DNA from: Zerene cesonia
Lineage: Eukaryota > Arthropoda > Insecta > Lepidoptera > Pieridae
Length of the DNA stretch: 64,000 nucleotides
Assembly: GCF_012273895.1 (NCBI RefSeq)
Contig: NC_052122.1
Coordinates: 5,704,001-5,768,000, forward strand
Direction: 5' to 3'
Of this stretch, positions 24,325-38,300 are shown piece after piece. Position numbers and translations under genes: made by a program. The notes below the pieces were generated by a model. The model had not been told where the DNA came from. It was given only the letters and a program-made list of their open reading frames with translations, and made no database searches. Position 1 is the first letter of the stretch; each line of letters begins with the position of its first letter.

Positions 24325-24485
24325 AGGTTAGGTTTAGTTCAAGTACCTGTGGCCCCTTCATTAATGCGGCTCGACGGAACACAGTGGGATTTCCGTCGGA
24401 ATCCGACATGACCTGGCCTTTCCCCGGGTGCCTTGGGTATATATGTAAAGTTTCCCCAGTATAGAAAGTGTTTCGGCTTAGTTAA
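24325..24485 (-). repeat. interspersed repeat with 'CACTGTGTTCCGTCGA' core, copy 1
   Basis: On the minus strand it reads CACCCGGGGAAAGGCC, GACGGAAATCCCACTG, TGTTCCGTCGAGCCGC and AATGAAGGGGCCAC. A second copy, in the opposite orientation, is at 56095-56230. Three TTAGG units at the edge (24318-24335) are too few to be called telomeric. Confidence 0.5.
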
Positions 24486-24595
24486 AAACTGTACAGAGAT
24501 AGGAGCAGAAGCTGGGCTCCGTCTAATAGCAAGTTGTTTCTGACGGACACTTGGGAAAAGCAGTTATCGGCATAATACAAAGCTGCGACATAATT

Positions 24596-25210
24596 TTATA
24601 TTTATGTGATAGAGCAGGCAAGCGAGCAGACGGGTCACCTGATGTTAAGTGCTCCATGTCGCCCAGTTGCACCGATAATACCAGGGGTATGGTGTGTATG
24701 GCCGGCCTATAAGAAAGAAGTAAGCTCTTTTCTTGAAGGTCCCCATATCGTAAACGTTTGGAAACACCGCATGCGGAAGCTGATACCAAATTCCGTAGGA
24801 CGAGGCAAAAAGTTTCTTTTAAAACGAAACGTTGAGGATCGCCAACTGTCCAGGTGGTGTGGATGGTATTTCAGCCTGTGACACGTACGGTGGTGGAATT
24901 CAGCAGCAGGCTAATTCAGGCAAATTCCTCAGAGCACTCCCCGTGATAGATGCGATAGAGGACGCATAAAGATGCGACATCTCTTCGCAAAGACAAAGAA
25001 TCAAGCCGATCGGTGAGACTTGGCTAAATAACGAGTCGCACAGTTCTTCGTTGAATGCAGTCAAATGGAAGGAGTTGCTATTGAGTCCGGCCCAGAGGTG
25101 GGAACAGTATTCCATATGAGGCCTTACATAATGATATGGAGTAAAATACTGCCCCGCTCTACAGAGTTGGTACACCCAATTTCTGCGAAGCTAACATAGC
25201 TTTTCCTTTT
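24596..25210 (-). pseudogene. decayed jockey/CR1-like LINE, C-terminus of the reverse-transcriptase ORF and 3' end
   Basis: On the minus strand, translation in shifting frames gives HMEYCSHLWAG (25092-25120), HRLKYHPHHLDSWR (about 24840-24880) and NFLPRPTEFG. These lie in the order found at the C-terminus of jockey-like reverse-transcriptase polyproteins of Lepidoptera. A non-coding tail follows, containing ACATCAGGTGACCCGTCTGC and a short A-rich end near 24600. Several frameshifts and stops separate the motifs, so it is a 5'-truncated, dead copy. The reverse-transcriptase catalytic region is absent. Confidence 0.75.
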
Positions 25211-25882
25211 CCCAAGACTTGTGTTTTTTTCGGGTTCAATTCGACTAGATTTAGTCGACCCCAATTTGTAACTTCATAATTAATAGTATAACGAAAAATA
25301 ATGTAATTAATCACGAGCAAATGCTACAGATCACAATTCTTCTACGTTCGGGAAACAACTTATATTTTAATCAAAACGTTTTACCAAATCACGGTGACTT
25401 GTAAATAGGTACCAAGTAACAGTTATATTTTATTTTTTGTATTCATTACAGGGAAATTATCACACGAACCGATAAATCGAATCATTTCGATGAATATCAA
25501 TTTAATTACGATTTTGTATAAGGTATTCGGGTTGTCACAAGCATAATATAAAAACCACATAATATATTTAAGAAACATTAAACTACAAAAGAAAATTAAG
25601 TATCTCTGTTGTGATTCATATTAATACAGAATTGTGTTCTGGGTAGTTGTAGTGGTGGGTAGTTTCAGGTCATCGGGTATCAGTCATTTTAAAGTGGTAG
25701 GAATGTTGAGCTAATTTTTCTTAATGCACATCAGCAATTATTGAAAACTAAATTATTATTAAAAAAATCCGCTTTATGATATATATTTGGATGTGTCGTC
25801 TAGTACATTGCTAGTTTAATTAAAAATATTAATTATACTTTAAAATATTTAAATACTTAGAATTAATTGAGTACTAAATCTT

Positions 25883-26304
25883 ATACCTTTAAACGAGCAA
25901 TTCTTGTATATATATATATAATTGGAATCTCGGAATCGGCTCCAACGGTTTTCATGAAATTTAGTATATAGGGGTTTTCGGGGGCGATAAATCGATCTAG
26001 CTAGGAATTTTTTTTTAGAAAATGTCATATTCGTGTTTTATTCGTGTTTTTTTTTTCCTGACATCTATTGGTGAATAATAATACTATTTTGCTTCGTAGA
26101 TAGCTGGACATCTGAAATAATGTCATATTCGTGTTTTATTCGTGTTTTTTTTCCTGACATCTATTGGTGAATAATAGTACTATTTTGCTTCGTAGATAGC
26201 TGGACAACTGAAATAACACATAGGCACTTTTTATACCGATATTCCTACGGGATACGGTTATGCAGCACGCTTACGCGGTTTCAACCGCGGGTCACAGCTA
26301 GTAC
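25883..26304 (+). mobile_element. composite Helitron-like element with internal 98-bp duplication
   Basis: It begins TCTTATACCTTTAAACGAGC, then GGAATCTCGGAATCGGCTCC and GGGGGCGATAAATCGATCTA, as in the inverted element at 42716-43038. Its right end (GATATTCCTACGGGATACGG, ACGCGGTTTCAACCGCGGG, CAGCTAGTACTA) is that of the other Helitron-like family. Between them a 98-bp unit is present twice (26021-26118 and 26119-26215). Confidence 0.6.
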
Positions 26305-26309
26305 TAAAT

Positions 26310-29300
26310 ATTAGAAAAACCATATATATAGATAGCTATGTTGAATTTCATGTTTCGTGTACTTTGCATATTGTAGCTTCGTAACAACATAGTTAAATGT
26401 TTGGAGCTTTTAATAATTTAAAATCACAATTTCGTTTCACAGTTTATATTTGAGCAGAACCTATTAACAGTGAAGTGTAACCAAACAGCTCTTCTGTTAG
26501 GTACGTGTATTTCATATCATAAACACCTACAATTATTATGTTTTCTTTTTAATAATCGGCCTTCGGTAAATTACGTTTAACTCACAAATTGTATTAAAAA
26601 TCTATCCACTTATAAATAATTCCTGTATTACTCATCAAATCACGAAAGTTATATTTTAAATATTTTGCTAATAAAAATATTACTAGCGGTCGCCCAGTGT
26701 ACAAAACTCGTCTATATATAATAGCCAATAGTCATGAACAAAAGAGTACATATATTTAAGGCATAGTAGTGATAGACAGAGAAGATTTTTTATTGATAAA
26801 GTGTTATTTGTTTATTTTTCTAAAGATGATTTTATCTATATCGATATATTTTTGTAAAGAATGTTATTATATTGCATCCATTAATTATAACGGTCTTACA
26901 AATAAAAACATCAATATAATATGCATAACCAAAGAATCGATTTGGATTAAATTTGGTACAATGATACTTAGACAGTACTAGACTCGAGGCGGACAAAGCT
27001 CAGTTTTTACTACGACTAGGCGGGCGAAGCCGTGGGCATCCTAGAAGGTACACAAAGTACTTATATTTACTTCTTATTCACAATTACTCTGGGTGACATT
27101 AGTTACTTACTTCAAAACTAACTGAGCAATAATCCCTCTTGATTATATTCGGTTTATATTCGGTATCCGCAAATGCTACAATTTATGTGGTGTGAAGTTT
27201 TTACAAGACAAATTTTGCACATTACTAGTTATAGCGTCATCTACATCACAAACAGCATAACACTCTATTCTGGTAAAACTCTAGTGTAATGGTGTAAGCA
27301 GTTCACGAGCACTGCCCATAGATGGCGTTTAAACTATACGTTTATATTTTTCAGCTTATCGTATTGAGATTGTTTATTTTTTAGTATTATCTTATTGTAT
27401 TTTTGAGATTATTATTTTTTTGCATTTCATATATAAAAAAAAACGAATTAAAAATAAACGAGCTTTAAATGTTTCTTCGTGTTGATCCCAATCGACGTTT
27501 ATGACAAAAATGGGGAAAATAGCAAATAGGCAATACCAACATCTATTTTATATAATATATACTTGTTTGAGGTGGTTCCGCGTATAAACTTTTCTCTATT
27601 GTGTTTTTTTTATTATGAACCCTCTTCTATCAATATGAACAAACACATCAAAGAAAGATTTATTTTGGTGAAGTCGTCTGCTTTATGCGTATGCCGCTAA
27701 ATCACTTTTATTTTTTTTTAAGTAGTAAAATATATTAATTGGTTTTATATAAATTAGCGTAAACACAGTTTGATTTAATCCGAAGTGTGTTTTTGTACTT
27801 AATATTTCCTTTTTACAATAATTTCGCTAAGTGTTTTGTATTTTTTTTTTTTGTGAAATTATATACAATAATATAACAATCTTGCAATTTCCATTCAAAA
27901 AGTGAAGAAATTGCTAACCAATTTTTATATGCTTAGGTAAAGAAATAACTAAATTTTCGGTATGTAATACAATGGCTAATATTTTTATGCGATACAAATT
28001 ATTTTCTCAACACACCATGCTTATACACAAAGAGCTTATTCCCTGTCTTGACCGATTTAATAAGACTTCTTTTTGAAGTCAAAACGCACATTAAAAGAAT
28101 AAGGAATACATTGTAAACGGTGATATTTCACCTTAATATTGATGATATTTAGAAGAGTCAAAGCTTTAAATTCAAATTATTTAATCAGATTTAAACATAA
28201 AAATATAACGTTACTAAAAATAATACTACTTGGTAAAATAAAAATAAGGTAATAAAAAATATACAAGAAAACAGGAAAAAACACAGAGAAAGTATAACAG
28301 AAGGAATATTAAGGATTAGAAACCATGGTAACAAATTGAAATCCTTACAAAATCGAGCAAATATTTGCGGCTCTAAAAATATTTGTTTCATCAAATAAAA
28401 AGCAAACGTTTAAACGTTTGCTTACGGAATAAAGAAAATTCTAAGTAAAGACATCTAAAAAACAAAGATAACGTGATACCACGTGTATCTCAAGTATATA
28501 CAAATGGACAATAGAACCTCTCGGAATTGCAATTATTAAATTGTGTGAATGTTTAATATTACAATGCAGATATAACATACAAAAGATATAAAAGTGAGAT
28601 TTGGTGTGAAGTTACTTAATAGTTAGCAGTATCCGCTAAGAACGGATTTTGCAATAGGACTTTGTTGGCGTCTAAGGGCTGTCACATGCTCGTAAGAAAG
28701 TCATTAATTTTTTTACGGAAGACTTGAATTTTTGTACAAAGGTTAACAGAAGATAAACACTAACTATGTACAGAGATTCATGGCAATGTTTACTTTACAA
28801 ATTTGTAATATAGAATCATAATGATATGTTGATGCATGACTTGTATTAAAGGGAAATGTTTCTTTAGTATACTCTTTATTTAATTATTACAAATATTTTT
28901 TTGTTTTTGTTTATGCTTTACTAAAAGTTATAAAATTATTCCGAGCAAAAAAAAAAAAGATTTGCCGTGGTCAGTCTCGTCACATCAACACAATATGCAA
29001 TTTAGGTCACTTGATGAAATTCAGCAGATGATGGTATTCATAAATGCTTGTTTGGTTTGTGAGACTCATTCAATTAAATGTTCAACGCTATGCATAATAA
29101 CTGTATAAGGTACTTAAACGAACGGTAATGATGATAAATCATAGTATTATTCAATTGTCACAATTCAAAGAATATTGCACTGTCAAAGATGTATTTAGAT
29201 ACGTATATCAAATGTCTGCATTTTAACAGAAAATTGTAAGGAAGAATTTTTTGTTCCCTATTCACATAAAGATTATTACCACTAATAGGTGCACTGCTAT

Positions 29301-30755
29301 ATCCTGAATCGGTGATGTTTCATATACCGACGAATATTATGATCTGGCCTTTCGATCAGACCACTTCGTACCAACTGGTATAAGGGCAATTTAATTTTAT
29401 TTACGCATTCTTAGAAAACAGCCTTTTGAAATTAATCTTTCATTTTTGGTTTTAATTACATGAAATATTTTAGTGAATATATTATATTACACAATTCGCG
29501 TAATTTTTTATTAAATAAAGAAAAATGTATATTTATTGAGTTCATTCATTTTTATGGGTCGAGTCGGGAAAATATTATGTCCAGATAGAAAGAAAATCAA
29601 AACGTGTTAAAAATGTAATTTCTGATATAAAATAGCGGAAAAGAGACCCCTTACTTTCTATTTTCTTAATTTATTAAAATCATAAAGTTTTCAGACTCTT
29701 AAATATGTTTATTTTAAAGCAAACTCCAATAAATTGGTCCATTTTGTAACAAAGTCTCAAAGTCAAGATTTATATTTAGTTTCTTTCGTTGACATTGTGA
29801 AATAATACTACAATGTAAATATTAATTCATTTTTCAAGAAATGAGCAGAAAAATATTTAGGGTCAGTTACCAAATAGACATGCAACGTTACGATACGGAA
29901 TTTATCAGGATAGTCCACTCTGTGTCGGTAAAGACGGAAGTAAAACCAAAAAATCTGTGAGACATAATTTATTGAATCAACTTTATTACCAAAAAAACTC
30001 TATTTTTTATGAAATAGGCACAAATTGACAGAAATCCACTTCATTCTATTGTTTATGGCTTCTGCAGCGTTGCAACAATTTTGCCATAAATCCACTTTAT
30101 GAACTAAGCTTTATATGTCCGTTCTGTATCATTTTGTGTCCGGGTTATTTTAACGGTTACAAACCTAACGTTACATACTACCTGATATTAAAAACAAATA
30201 TCAAATACTCAATGAATATTTCAAAATATCTTATTAATTATAGTTATGTGGACTCAACATAGTTTGAGCATTATTCTACTCAAAAAGAAATACTGACTAA
30301 AAATATAAATTAACGAAAAAATCAACTCCATTTTGAAGTGATCAGACGAGCGCCCAGTCCCACGTTTATTTCGAGACTGGTCACAAAATAGTTTTTATTG
30401 GTCGGATCATTCTTAGGGTTGTCAGCATAATAAAATGTAAGTCCTAAATGGGTGAAATTGCTATAAAATGTCCGTTACGAACAGGACATGTCCGGAAAGT
30501 TTAAATCTGTAGGACATCGGTCTTATAGACTAATTTTGTTATTTCTCATTGTAGAACAATAAATAGTTAATACTTATTTTAAACGTAAAATAACTTTTGC
30601 ACAATCAGAATAATTACGAATGAGAAAATCTCTGCAAATCAGGCAAACTGCTTTTGGGACAGCCCAAAAACAGGGTATTATTAAATTGGGAATGACTATA
30701 AAATTTACAATTTGCTATTTATTAAAATAATAAAGATAAAATTAAATAGAATATC
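26310..30755. other. AT-rich non-coding DNA with a few element ends
   Basis: Element-end scraps occur at 26683-26730 (TACTAGCGGTCGCCCAGTGT) and 26999-27047 (GGCGGGCGAAGCCGTGGGCA). A perfect 24-bp palindrome is at 28400-28423. No coding exon or RNA gene is recognised. Confidence 0.45.
28400..28423. repeat. perfect 24-bp palindrome
   Basis: The half-site AAGCAAACGTTT is followed directly by its exact reverse complement. There is no spacer. Confidence 0.95.
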
Positions 30756-30756
30756 A

Positions 30757-30920
30757 TATACATCTTTCACATGAACAGCTACAATTAAAAAAATATGCAT
30801 ATAAATTTTTGACAAGTATTTGATTTCATGGGACGAATATTATATACATCTTTCACATGAACAGCTACAATTAAAAAAATATGCATATAAATATTTGACG
30901 AATATTTGATTTCATGGGAC
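30757..30920 (+). repeat. 78-bp direct repeat, two copies, period 86
   Basis: Copies at 30757-30834 and 30843-30920, both containing CATCTTTCACATGAACAGCT and GATTTCATGGGAC, differ at only a few positions. The spacer is 8 bp. This is a recent local duplication in non-coding DNA. Confidence 0.9.
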
Positions 30921-30924
30921 AGCA

Positions 30925-33755
30925 TAAACACGGACTAAACAACTTAAAATGAATATGCCCATTAAATCAATGATTCTCGTGAGTGGTGATACCGTTTCCA
31001 TACTGAGAGGGTAAATTATAGAGATGCTCTCTATACGCAGTTAACAGAACTACACAAATTGCATTACAGCTGAAAACTGCAATGGCGCGGCGCTACAGTC
31101 GACAGAAGCGCCGTGAATATTTAGCATAACTGCCACGAGTTTCATGCAATTAATCATAGATGGCGTTCGCATAAAAAAAATTTTGTGCATCAATATGTTA
31201 CATCACTAACATCAGATTTTCGAAAAATGGCCATACATTAATATTTTGTTAAATTGTTGTCTTTTCTGCTTCATTGTAGCTTTTAATCTACTGCATGACT
31301 GGGGATATATCTTTTGTATAATAATTTGTTACACATACATACTATATCATATTTAGAAATGTAATAGTTATATTATTCACCATCATGGTTCCGCATAGGT
31401 AATATCTAAGTATAAAACAGCAATTACAAAAGATAATTAAAAAAAGTGTTTTTATTTACATTTATTGGATTTTTTTTTTTGTTATTTCAATATAATTCAC
31501 AAAATAACAAACTCTATTTTTTCACTACTATTTAAGTACACATATAAGAGAGAAAAAATTATAGGTCTAACATTTAATTATTATTCTCATAATGTATAAA
31601 AACAAGAGACATAAATAAAAAAAAAGGTTTTTTAATTAAGTAGTGCAACTTTTTGACATACAAATTGCCCTCTTTTCCTTCGATTACACCACTATTAATT
31701 CAAGTTATTAAATTGTTATGTAACGCAATAAAAAATAAATATTTTAAAAGATATGTACCGGCTTTTACGGCGCGACTTCGAGAAGCCTGGTTTCAGCCTT
31801 ATAAATAAACTATAAATAATAGAGATACAATTCCGAGACTTGGATCTTTCTCCTGGAAATTAAATATTAATTCCTCTTTCAGGACATAAATTCTTTTATT
31901 TTGAATAATTAACGAAAAACGAAGTACCTCCTTTTTTATGACAGTTGTATTTATAATGTGTTAATTTATCCTGTATTTCTTAGACGTGTTTGTGCATTGA
32001 TTGATCTACCGCACATATTTTTAACGAACTTTATGTCTATTTAATAATTTTGGACATAAGTCCAAAGTTTTTAAATAGTCAATAATGACTAGACTAACTG
32101 GTGTTATTGGTTACTACTTACGAACGACTGATCTTGGCGCATGCGTCACACAACATTTTTAATTGCCTTTAATTAAATTAGAGTCATTTTTAAATATTTT
32201 TACATATAATTGAGGTAATTTATACATATATTAGTAAAGTTTAAAAATACCTACGTATAAAAATCTAATGGTTTAAGGCCCCAATTCCAGAAGCATTTGT
32301 TTAGCAACAAAGTTGATTCAACATGTTCCGGAATTGATGTATGTTCTAGAGTTTATAATGGATGTTGAAAAGTTCTCGTTTGTGGGGAGTCAACATATAA
32401 ACAAAGTTTCCAGCATCATTGTTGTTCAGCGGTTGCTCCACAAATTTACTATGAATACGTGGTTTTATGAAGCGAGAAAAAATCACATTCAAAACAAAAT
32501 CCATTCATAGAATGTTTTCATTTTACACGTGAACTCGGCCGATATTTCACATATTGTTCGTATTTGAACACGACGACTTTGCCATTATTCAAAATATAAA
32601 CATAGATATACCCACAAAAATCGTCATAAGTGAAATTAATAAGTACTTTCTATTGCTTATAAAAGAAGGTAGATTTAATAGGAAGAATTAGAAGTGTAAA
32701 TCTGTACCAAAAAGTATATTTTTCTTTCATTTATGTCACAGCTCATTAAAGAAAAACAACTTTAAGCAGATACAATATATATATATTCGTCATTTAATCA
32801 AGAATTTTTAAGGAATGAAATTTATAGATATTACTTAAACTGTATTTTACGATAGACTTGAACGAAAGATTCAGCAGGTCAGCATCTTCTATTTGAGTTC
32901 AATAACATAATAAATAAAATGTGCATAAATCCAATGATATCTGAACTTTTTTACATTTACTATACAGGCGATTAATAAAAATACAATTAACACCAATAAA
33001 CAAATTAAAAGGACAATGAACTGCAATTTACAAAGCTCTTATATCGTCGAAGATAGACGTTGGAGACTCGAAAACAGATTATTTAGTAGCGACTACGACA
33101 GATGTAATGTTTTTCACATGGATGAATAAATAATAAATTGGTACTCGTATTTCTAGCAATGTTAACAACCAACGCAATTAGAGAAATGAGTACAGGGAAT
33201 TTCGCGCGTAAACCTCCCTATGTTTCCAAATACATACTAAATAGACCATGATTTATTAGAAAATAATGAAGTGGAATTAATTGAACTATTATTGGAGATT
33301 GAGTGGATTTTCTAAGCCAATTAACTGATAGACAATAATTCTGTTCTTGGAAAGTTTATTATGAGCAGATATTGTAAATCAAAGATATTTTTAAAACGGA
33401 TACATATAGAATATTTCCCTAAAATGACTCGATATCATTGCATAACTAGTTGGTTTAATATTTAAAAAAAACAGCATATCTTTAAGGGTCATTTGAGGGT
33501 TGAAGAATTGGATAACGTTAGGTTTGAATACAGATACGAATTTCATATTTCAGAGTAATTTTGTTTGTGAATTTAAATCTTTAAAAACTACAGGCTTTAG
33601 AAGCTTTATTATAATGAAACAATAATATTAAAATAATGTATCATACTACTGAATGACTATGAGAATGATTATGAAACTTTATATACAGTAATTGGTCTGA
33701 TTATACAATGCGTAATATACACGTTTTTTCATTCACACGTTAGAGTGGGAACCCG
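30925..33755. other. AT-rich non-coding DNA
   Basis: No gene is supported. A GCGCATGCGTC motif (32137-32147) resembles an NRF1/Ewg site. A 65-codon plus-strand frame at 32313-32510 has no recognisable homology. Confidence 0.4.
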
Positions 33756-33759
33756 AGCT

Positions 33760-33985
33760 AGTGTTTCACCTGATGGTTAATAATAACCACTGTCCATGAA
33801 CATTTGTTGAGGACTACAGGCAATTACATTGCTCGTTTTGCAGGTGTCCGGAAAAAATTGATGGCGGGATATAGGAATGTACTGGGAACGGTGAGGAAAA
33901 CGAAACGGGACCGGTCCCCTGAACATGAAACAATAACATTCGCATGCTACTATATCACGGTTACTTCTGTAGGGGTGTGATAGTA
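33760..33985 (-). repeat. SINE-like retroelement, family S, minus orientation
   Basis: On the plus strand it reads CACCTGATGGTTAATAATAA, CACTGTCCATGAACATTTG and TACTTCTGTAGGGGTGTGA. This is the inverse order of 12129-12407, strongly diverged. Confidence 0.55.
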
Positions 33986-35169
33986 GAATAAAGGGCCATA
34001 ACGCATTCAGACCTATAGGTGTATAATTTATTTTTCTACTCAAAATACTTTATTTTGTAAACAAAATAATGTTATTACTTATCTTTCTAATACTCAAATG
34101 TAACTTTGTTAAGTGTATTTTGTGTGAAAAATATGTTTGCGAGGCAGAAGTTTTAAGTCGGAGACTTATATTCAAGGGAGATGCAAAAGTTCGTGCAAAA
34201 ATTCCTTACTTCCTAGCACTCCAACAATGTAAAAGTTTTCTGAGAAAAATCTGGTACCTAACGAAGAAGAAACGCCAGCTTGGAATATAAGATATCACAC
34301 ATACCTAACGTAGTTTAACATCCAATTATATGCTATAAAGAAATAAATTCGCAAAATGTTAAATACCAAATATTTTCTACAAGTACATCTATGAATTATT
34401 TTGTTTGCGTTCGCATATAGCCTGCCAATATAATACGTACGAAACAGTAGAATCCCTATAAAAAACAATTGACATTCAAGAAAAAAAGCTGTAATAAATT
34501 TTGTTCTCTCTGTATCTTCGTTAATCCATTCTTTTGTGAATTTAATTATTTCAAACTCAAACTCAAACATTTAATTATTCAACTAGACTTTCTTCATAAG
34601 CGCTTTTGAATCGTATTAACACTCAATTTTATATTTACCACCGGAAAGCAATTTCTACAGTGAAGAGCAGAGATTCTAGTAGTAAAAGAGCATTTAAAAT
34701 TTTGTCAACTTAACATTTTAATATATCGTATTAATGTTATATTAATGCCAACAATCTCAGCGATATGTGTGTAAATAAAATAATTTCGCAGTCTTATTTA
34801 TCTTATAATATAGCTATTTTACAACGGGCAATGCTAGATTAATAGTAGATAAAAATGTTAGCGGCTAGAATTGTTATAATTTTAATGATACTAGTCAAAT
34901 TATTTTATTATAATTCTTCAACATTTATTTTATTTACGCATCACAGGAAAAGCATTCAATTTTATAATATCAAATGACTATTATCATTTTTCATAAATCA
35001 AGTGTTGTCAATATACTATACTAGCATTTTTAAGTAGAAGATTATGATTTATCCGTTTTATCATAATATGTGGTATTTTAAACCGTATGGGTATAGTATA
35101 TGCTTTTTTAAAATCAATATCATATTTAGAGCTAGCATATCAATTATTCTTCATATCTTTATTAGAACA

Positions 35170-35368
35170 TTAGCTGCGCCCCGCGGTTTCACCCGCGTAA
35201 ATCCGTATCCCGTAGGAATATCGGGATAAAAATTGCCTATATGTTATTCCAGTTGTCCAGATATCTACGTACCAAATTTCATTGCAATCAGTTCAGCAGT
35301 CTTTGCGTGAAAGAGCAACAAACACACACACACATCCTTACAAACTATCGCCTTTATAATATTAGTAA
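35170..35368 (-). mobile_element. Helitron-like short element (Lep1-type ends)
   Basis: It reads GCGCCCCGCGGTTTCACCCG, ATCCCGTAGGAATATCGGGA, CTTTGCGTGAAAGAGCAAC, ACACACACACACATCC and TTATAATATTAGTA. It is the closest sister of 18571-18763. Confidence 0.72.
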
Positions 35369-35374
35369 GATTCA

Positions 35375-38300
35375 TTCATTCTGTTCGTGTATAATTTGTG
35401 AGACTACTTAGTGATCCAACATATTATTATAAAACGAGAATGTAACTTATGTTTCCGTACCATCTTAAATTAACAAAGATGTCTGGAATAAGGACGTTTG
35501 CTATGTAACAATTATTCATTATAAGTTACAGCAGCACTAAATGTAATGTCACCGTTCCGAAAAGCGGTCGTTTCAAATACCTTGTAAATATATTCTTGGT
35601 CTGTCAATAATGCTTCTGCACTTTTTTGGTTTTTCTATTTCGCTTTGATTCTTGACAATAAATATTAATAGTTCAATTGTGTTGATACCGCTATGTTAAG
35701 TACTTAGTGGACTAACAACAATTAATAACCACTAAGCGCATGACTTCAGACGCATATGTATCCAAGAATCCCTAAGATATTTTATTTTCAAACACCTTCT
35801 CGATCAATTTTTTCGGAGAAAGTTACTCAGAGTTTAACGCTGAAAAATTAAGCCAGTTTTTCATCTATCGATGCCTACCACATATATCTTCTCCACGAAT
35901 TTCAGACTTTCATTGTAATTTTATATCTTTAATGCCACTATTGGTATTAAATATCTAAAAATCCATTAAACAAATAATATGTCCGTATAAAAGAACGCTA
36001 AACGAAGCCAAATATGTGAGTAATGCTTTACACAATGACTCCCAATCCAAATACTCTACGCTCAAAATAGACTTAACGTAATGGATTTAATCGGAAAAAC
36101 GTTAACGAACACCACTTGACCCAAAACGAAAACCGCAAGGAATTATAGCTGATGTTTTGTTATACGCCCGTTTGAAGTATTACGGTAAAGTTTAAATAGA
36201 ATTTTTACGCCAACGCTACTTTATTTATTTCTTCCTAAACAATATACCATTACTTAAGATATATTATTGTATAAGATAAGATTCGCCAGCGACAATTAAA
36301 GCCAGAATTTTATGTTATAACTATTTATTTAGTTGAGAAATTTGACACATAAGCATTTCAATGCTACAAAACTAAATATTATATTTATTTTGTTATTTAT
36401 GACGTGTTATTTACGAATTGACGGATAGATTTTTATTATTTTATAAAACTTTCATAATACCTAGACACATAAAAAAAGAAAATAAAAGAACTCATTACTC
36501 ATAAATAACGCCTAAATTTGATCTTATTTCCATCGACTATATTACTTCAAATTTTTTGATTGCTCTCTGGATGGACGTACCAACCTCTCGAAAAATTCAA
36601 TCAAATTCAGAATATTAACAACTTTTTACTATTTTCATATTGGCAATAAATTGTATTAATAAATAATGGAAAGCGCATTACAATTACTGATTAATGTTTC
36701 TTCCCAATAAACTATATGGTATTATCAGATTCACTTGCCATTGAACATTGTTAACGCAGGATTATGTACTTATGCAGAAACGGTAATTAATTAATTTGAA
36801 ATCGCATCGAATGGGATATGAAAATGAACTAACATAGCGCACCAACCGCAGTAGTTAATTAAAATGATGTAAATATTTCTACCTTGATTAGCTCCCTAAC
36901 ATGCACCGTGGCACTTAATTCAAATGAAATACTAATTTGCAACATATTATTATTTGTAACGCAACATCGCTTACACGACGCGCTAATTTTTCAATCCTTG
37001 GTTTAAAGTATTCATAAATTAACGTATTAAACAATCATTTAAGTAATTGTTTTTAACAGAAACTATACCGCCATTCCATTGTGAAATCTTGGCAAATTTA
37101 AAATGGAACCGCATGGTAGGGAACAGTATTCAAATGAGAACAGGATCACAAAAATCAATTCACCCAGTAAAAAGTTACGAGGTACCAAACACATACAGTC
37201 GAATGAATAACCCCCTCCTTTTTTTGGTCGTTTGAAAATATGTTCTAATTGCTAGAGTTTTGACTTTATTTTATTGTGAATACAAATAAAAGTATTGAGA
37301 ATATATTTTATAGAATTTACGTGTTTCACCATTGCTTCTGGATTTAATGTACCTACTCTAACATTTTTGTCTTGTAAGCAGTATCTGTAATTACTCAAGG
37401 AGCCTGTATAATTATTCCACCCGTGCGTTGTTGCAATTCTTTGTTTACGTCATTCCTGACAACATTTTACATTTAAAATATACAATATAATTATAATTTG
37501 CAATACCAAAGAATTGTTTAGTTAAATATATAAATATTAAATTCACATTAAGTAATAATCAATACGTTTTTAAATTATACAATACTAGTTGTTGGACGCG
37601 GATTTGTATTTGTTGTCGAACATATGAGTGCTATTAAGAATGTGTTCAACGCAAGCTTATTGCCATCATTCTTTTTCACTTGTTTAATATGAAATCACTC
37701 ATTTCATGATTTTGTTGTTACTATAGCTTTTATGCGGAGAGAAAATAAGCTGTTATGGGGAAGCATTGGTCTCTGAGAAACTTTATAAGCTAAGCTACCA
37801 TTCAAATTTTTCAGCGATAGGGACCACGATTAAGAGAGTTAGCAATAGAGTTTCTTACTTTAAACATCTTAAAGATAGTTCGTAAATTTAAATTGATTGT
37901 AGCAACTTTATCACATAAATTGACCGGATAAAAGGAAACCTCCGCAATACCGTTATTGTTATATCGATAGACTAGACTTTAATAACACGTGCAAACGGGC
38001 AATCTATAGCAAGCTGTGCCCGGAGTAAAAACATAAAAGCTTTTTTGTTCTTCTGTTATTCTATGAGCGTTACGATATTAATAAAGCGGTTTTCTAATCA
38101 GAGGATATAAAACACTCATTAAATTAAAACACCACAAACAAAAGAAGATGTAATTTCCTGGGCTGAACCAAACATCGATTAATATAGCTATACAGAGAAG
38201 GTAATCGAGTGACCCACGCTTAAGCTATTGGTGTAGCCGAAGACATTATCGAGTAATAGATCGGCCATTGTCAACAGAATTATGATCCATGGCTTAGAAT

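Noticed and set aside
24318..24335. TTAGG repeats as interstitial telomere
   Set aside because: Only about three units at the edge of a known interspersed repeat.
37035..37110. Possible exon between TTTTTAACAG and ATG|GTAGGG
   Set aside because: Weak donor, no homology and no compatible neighbours.
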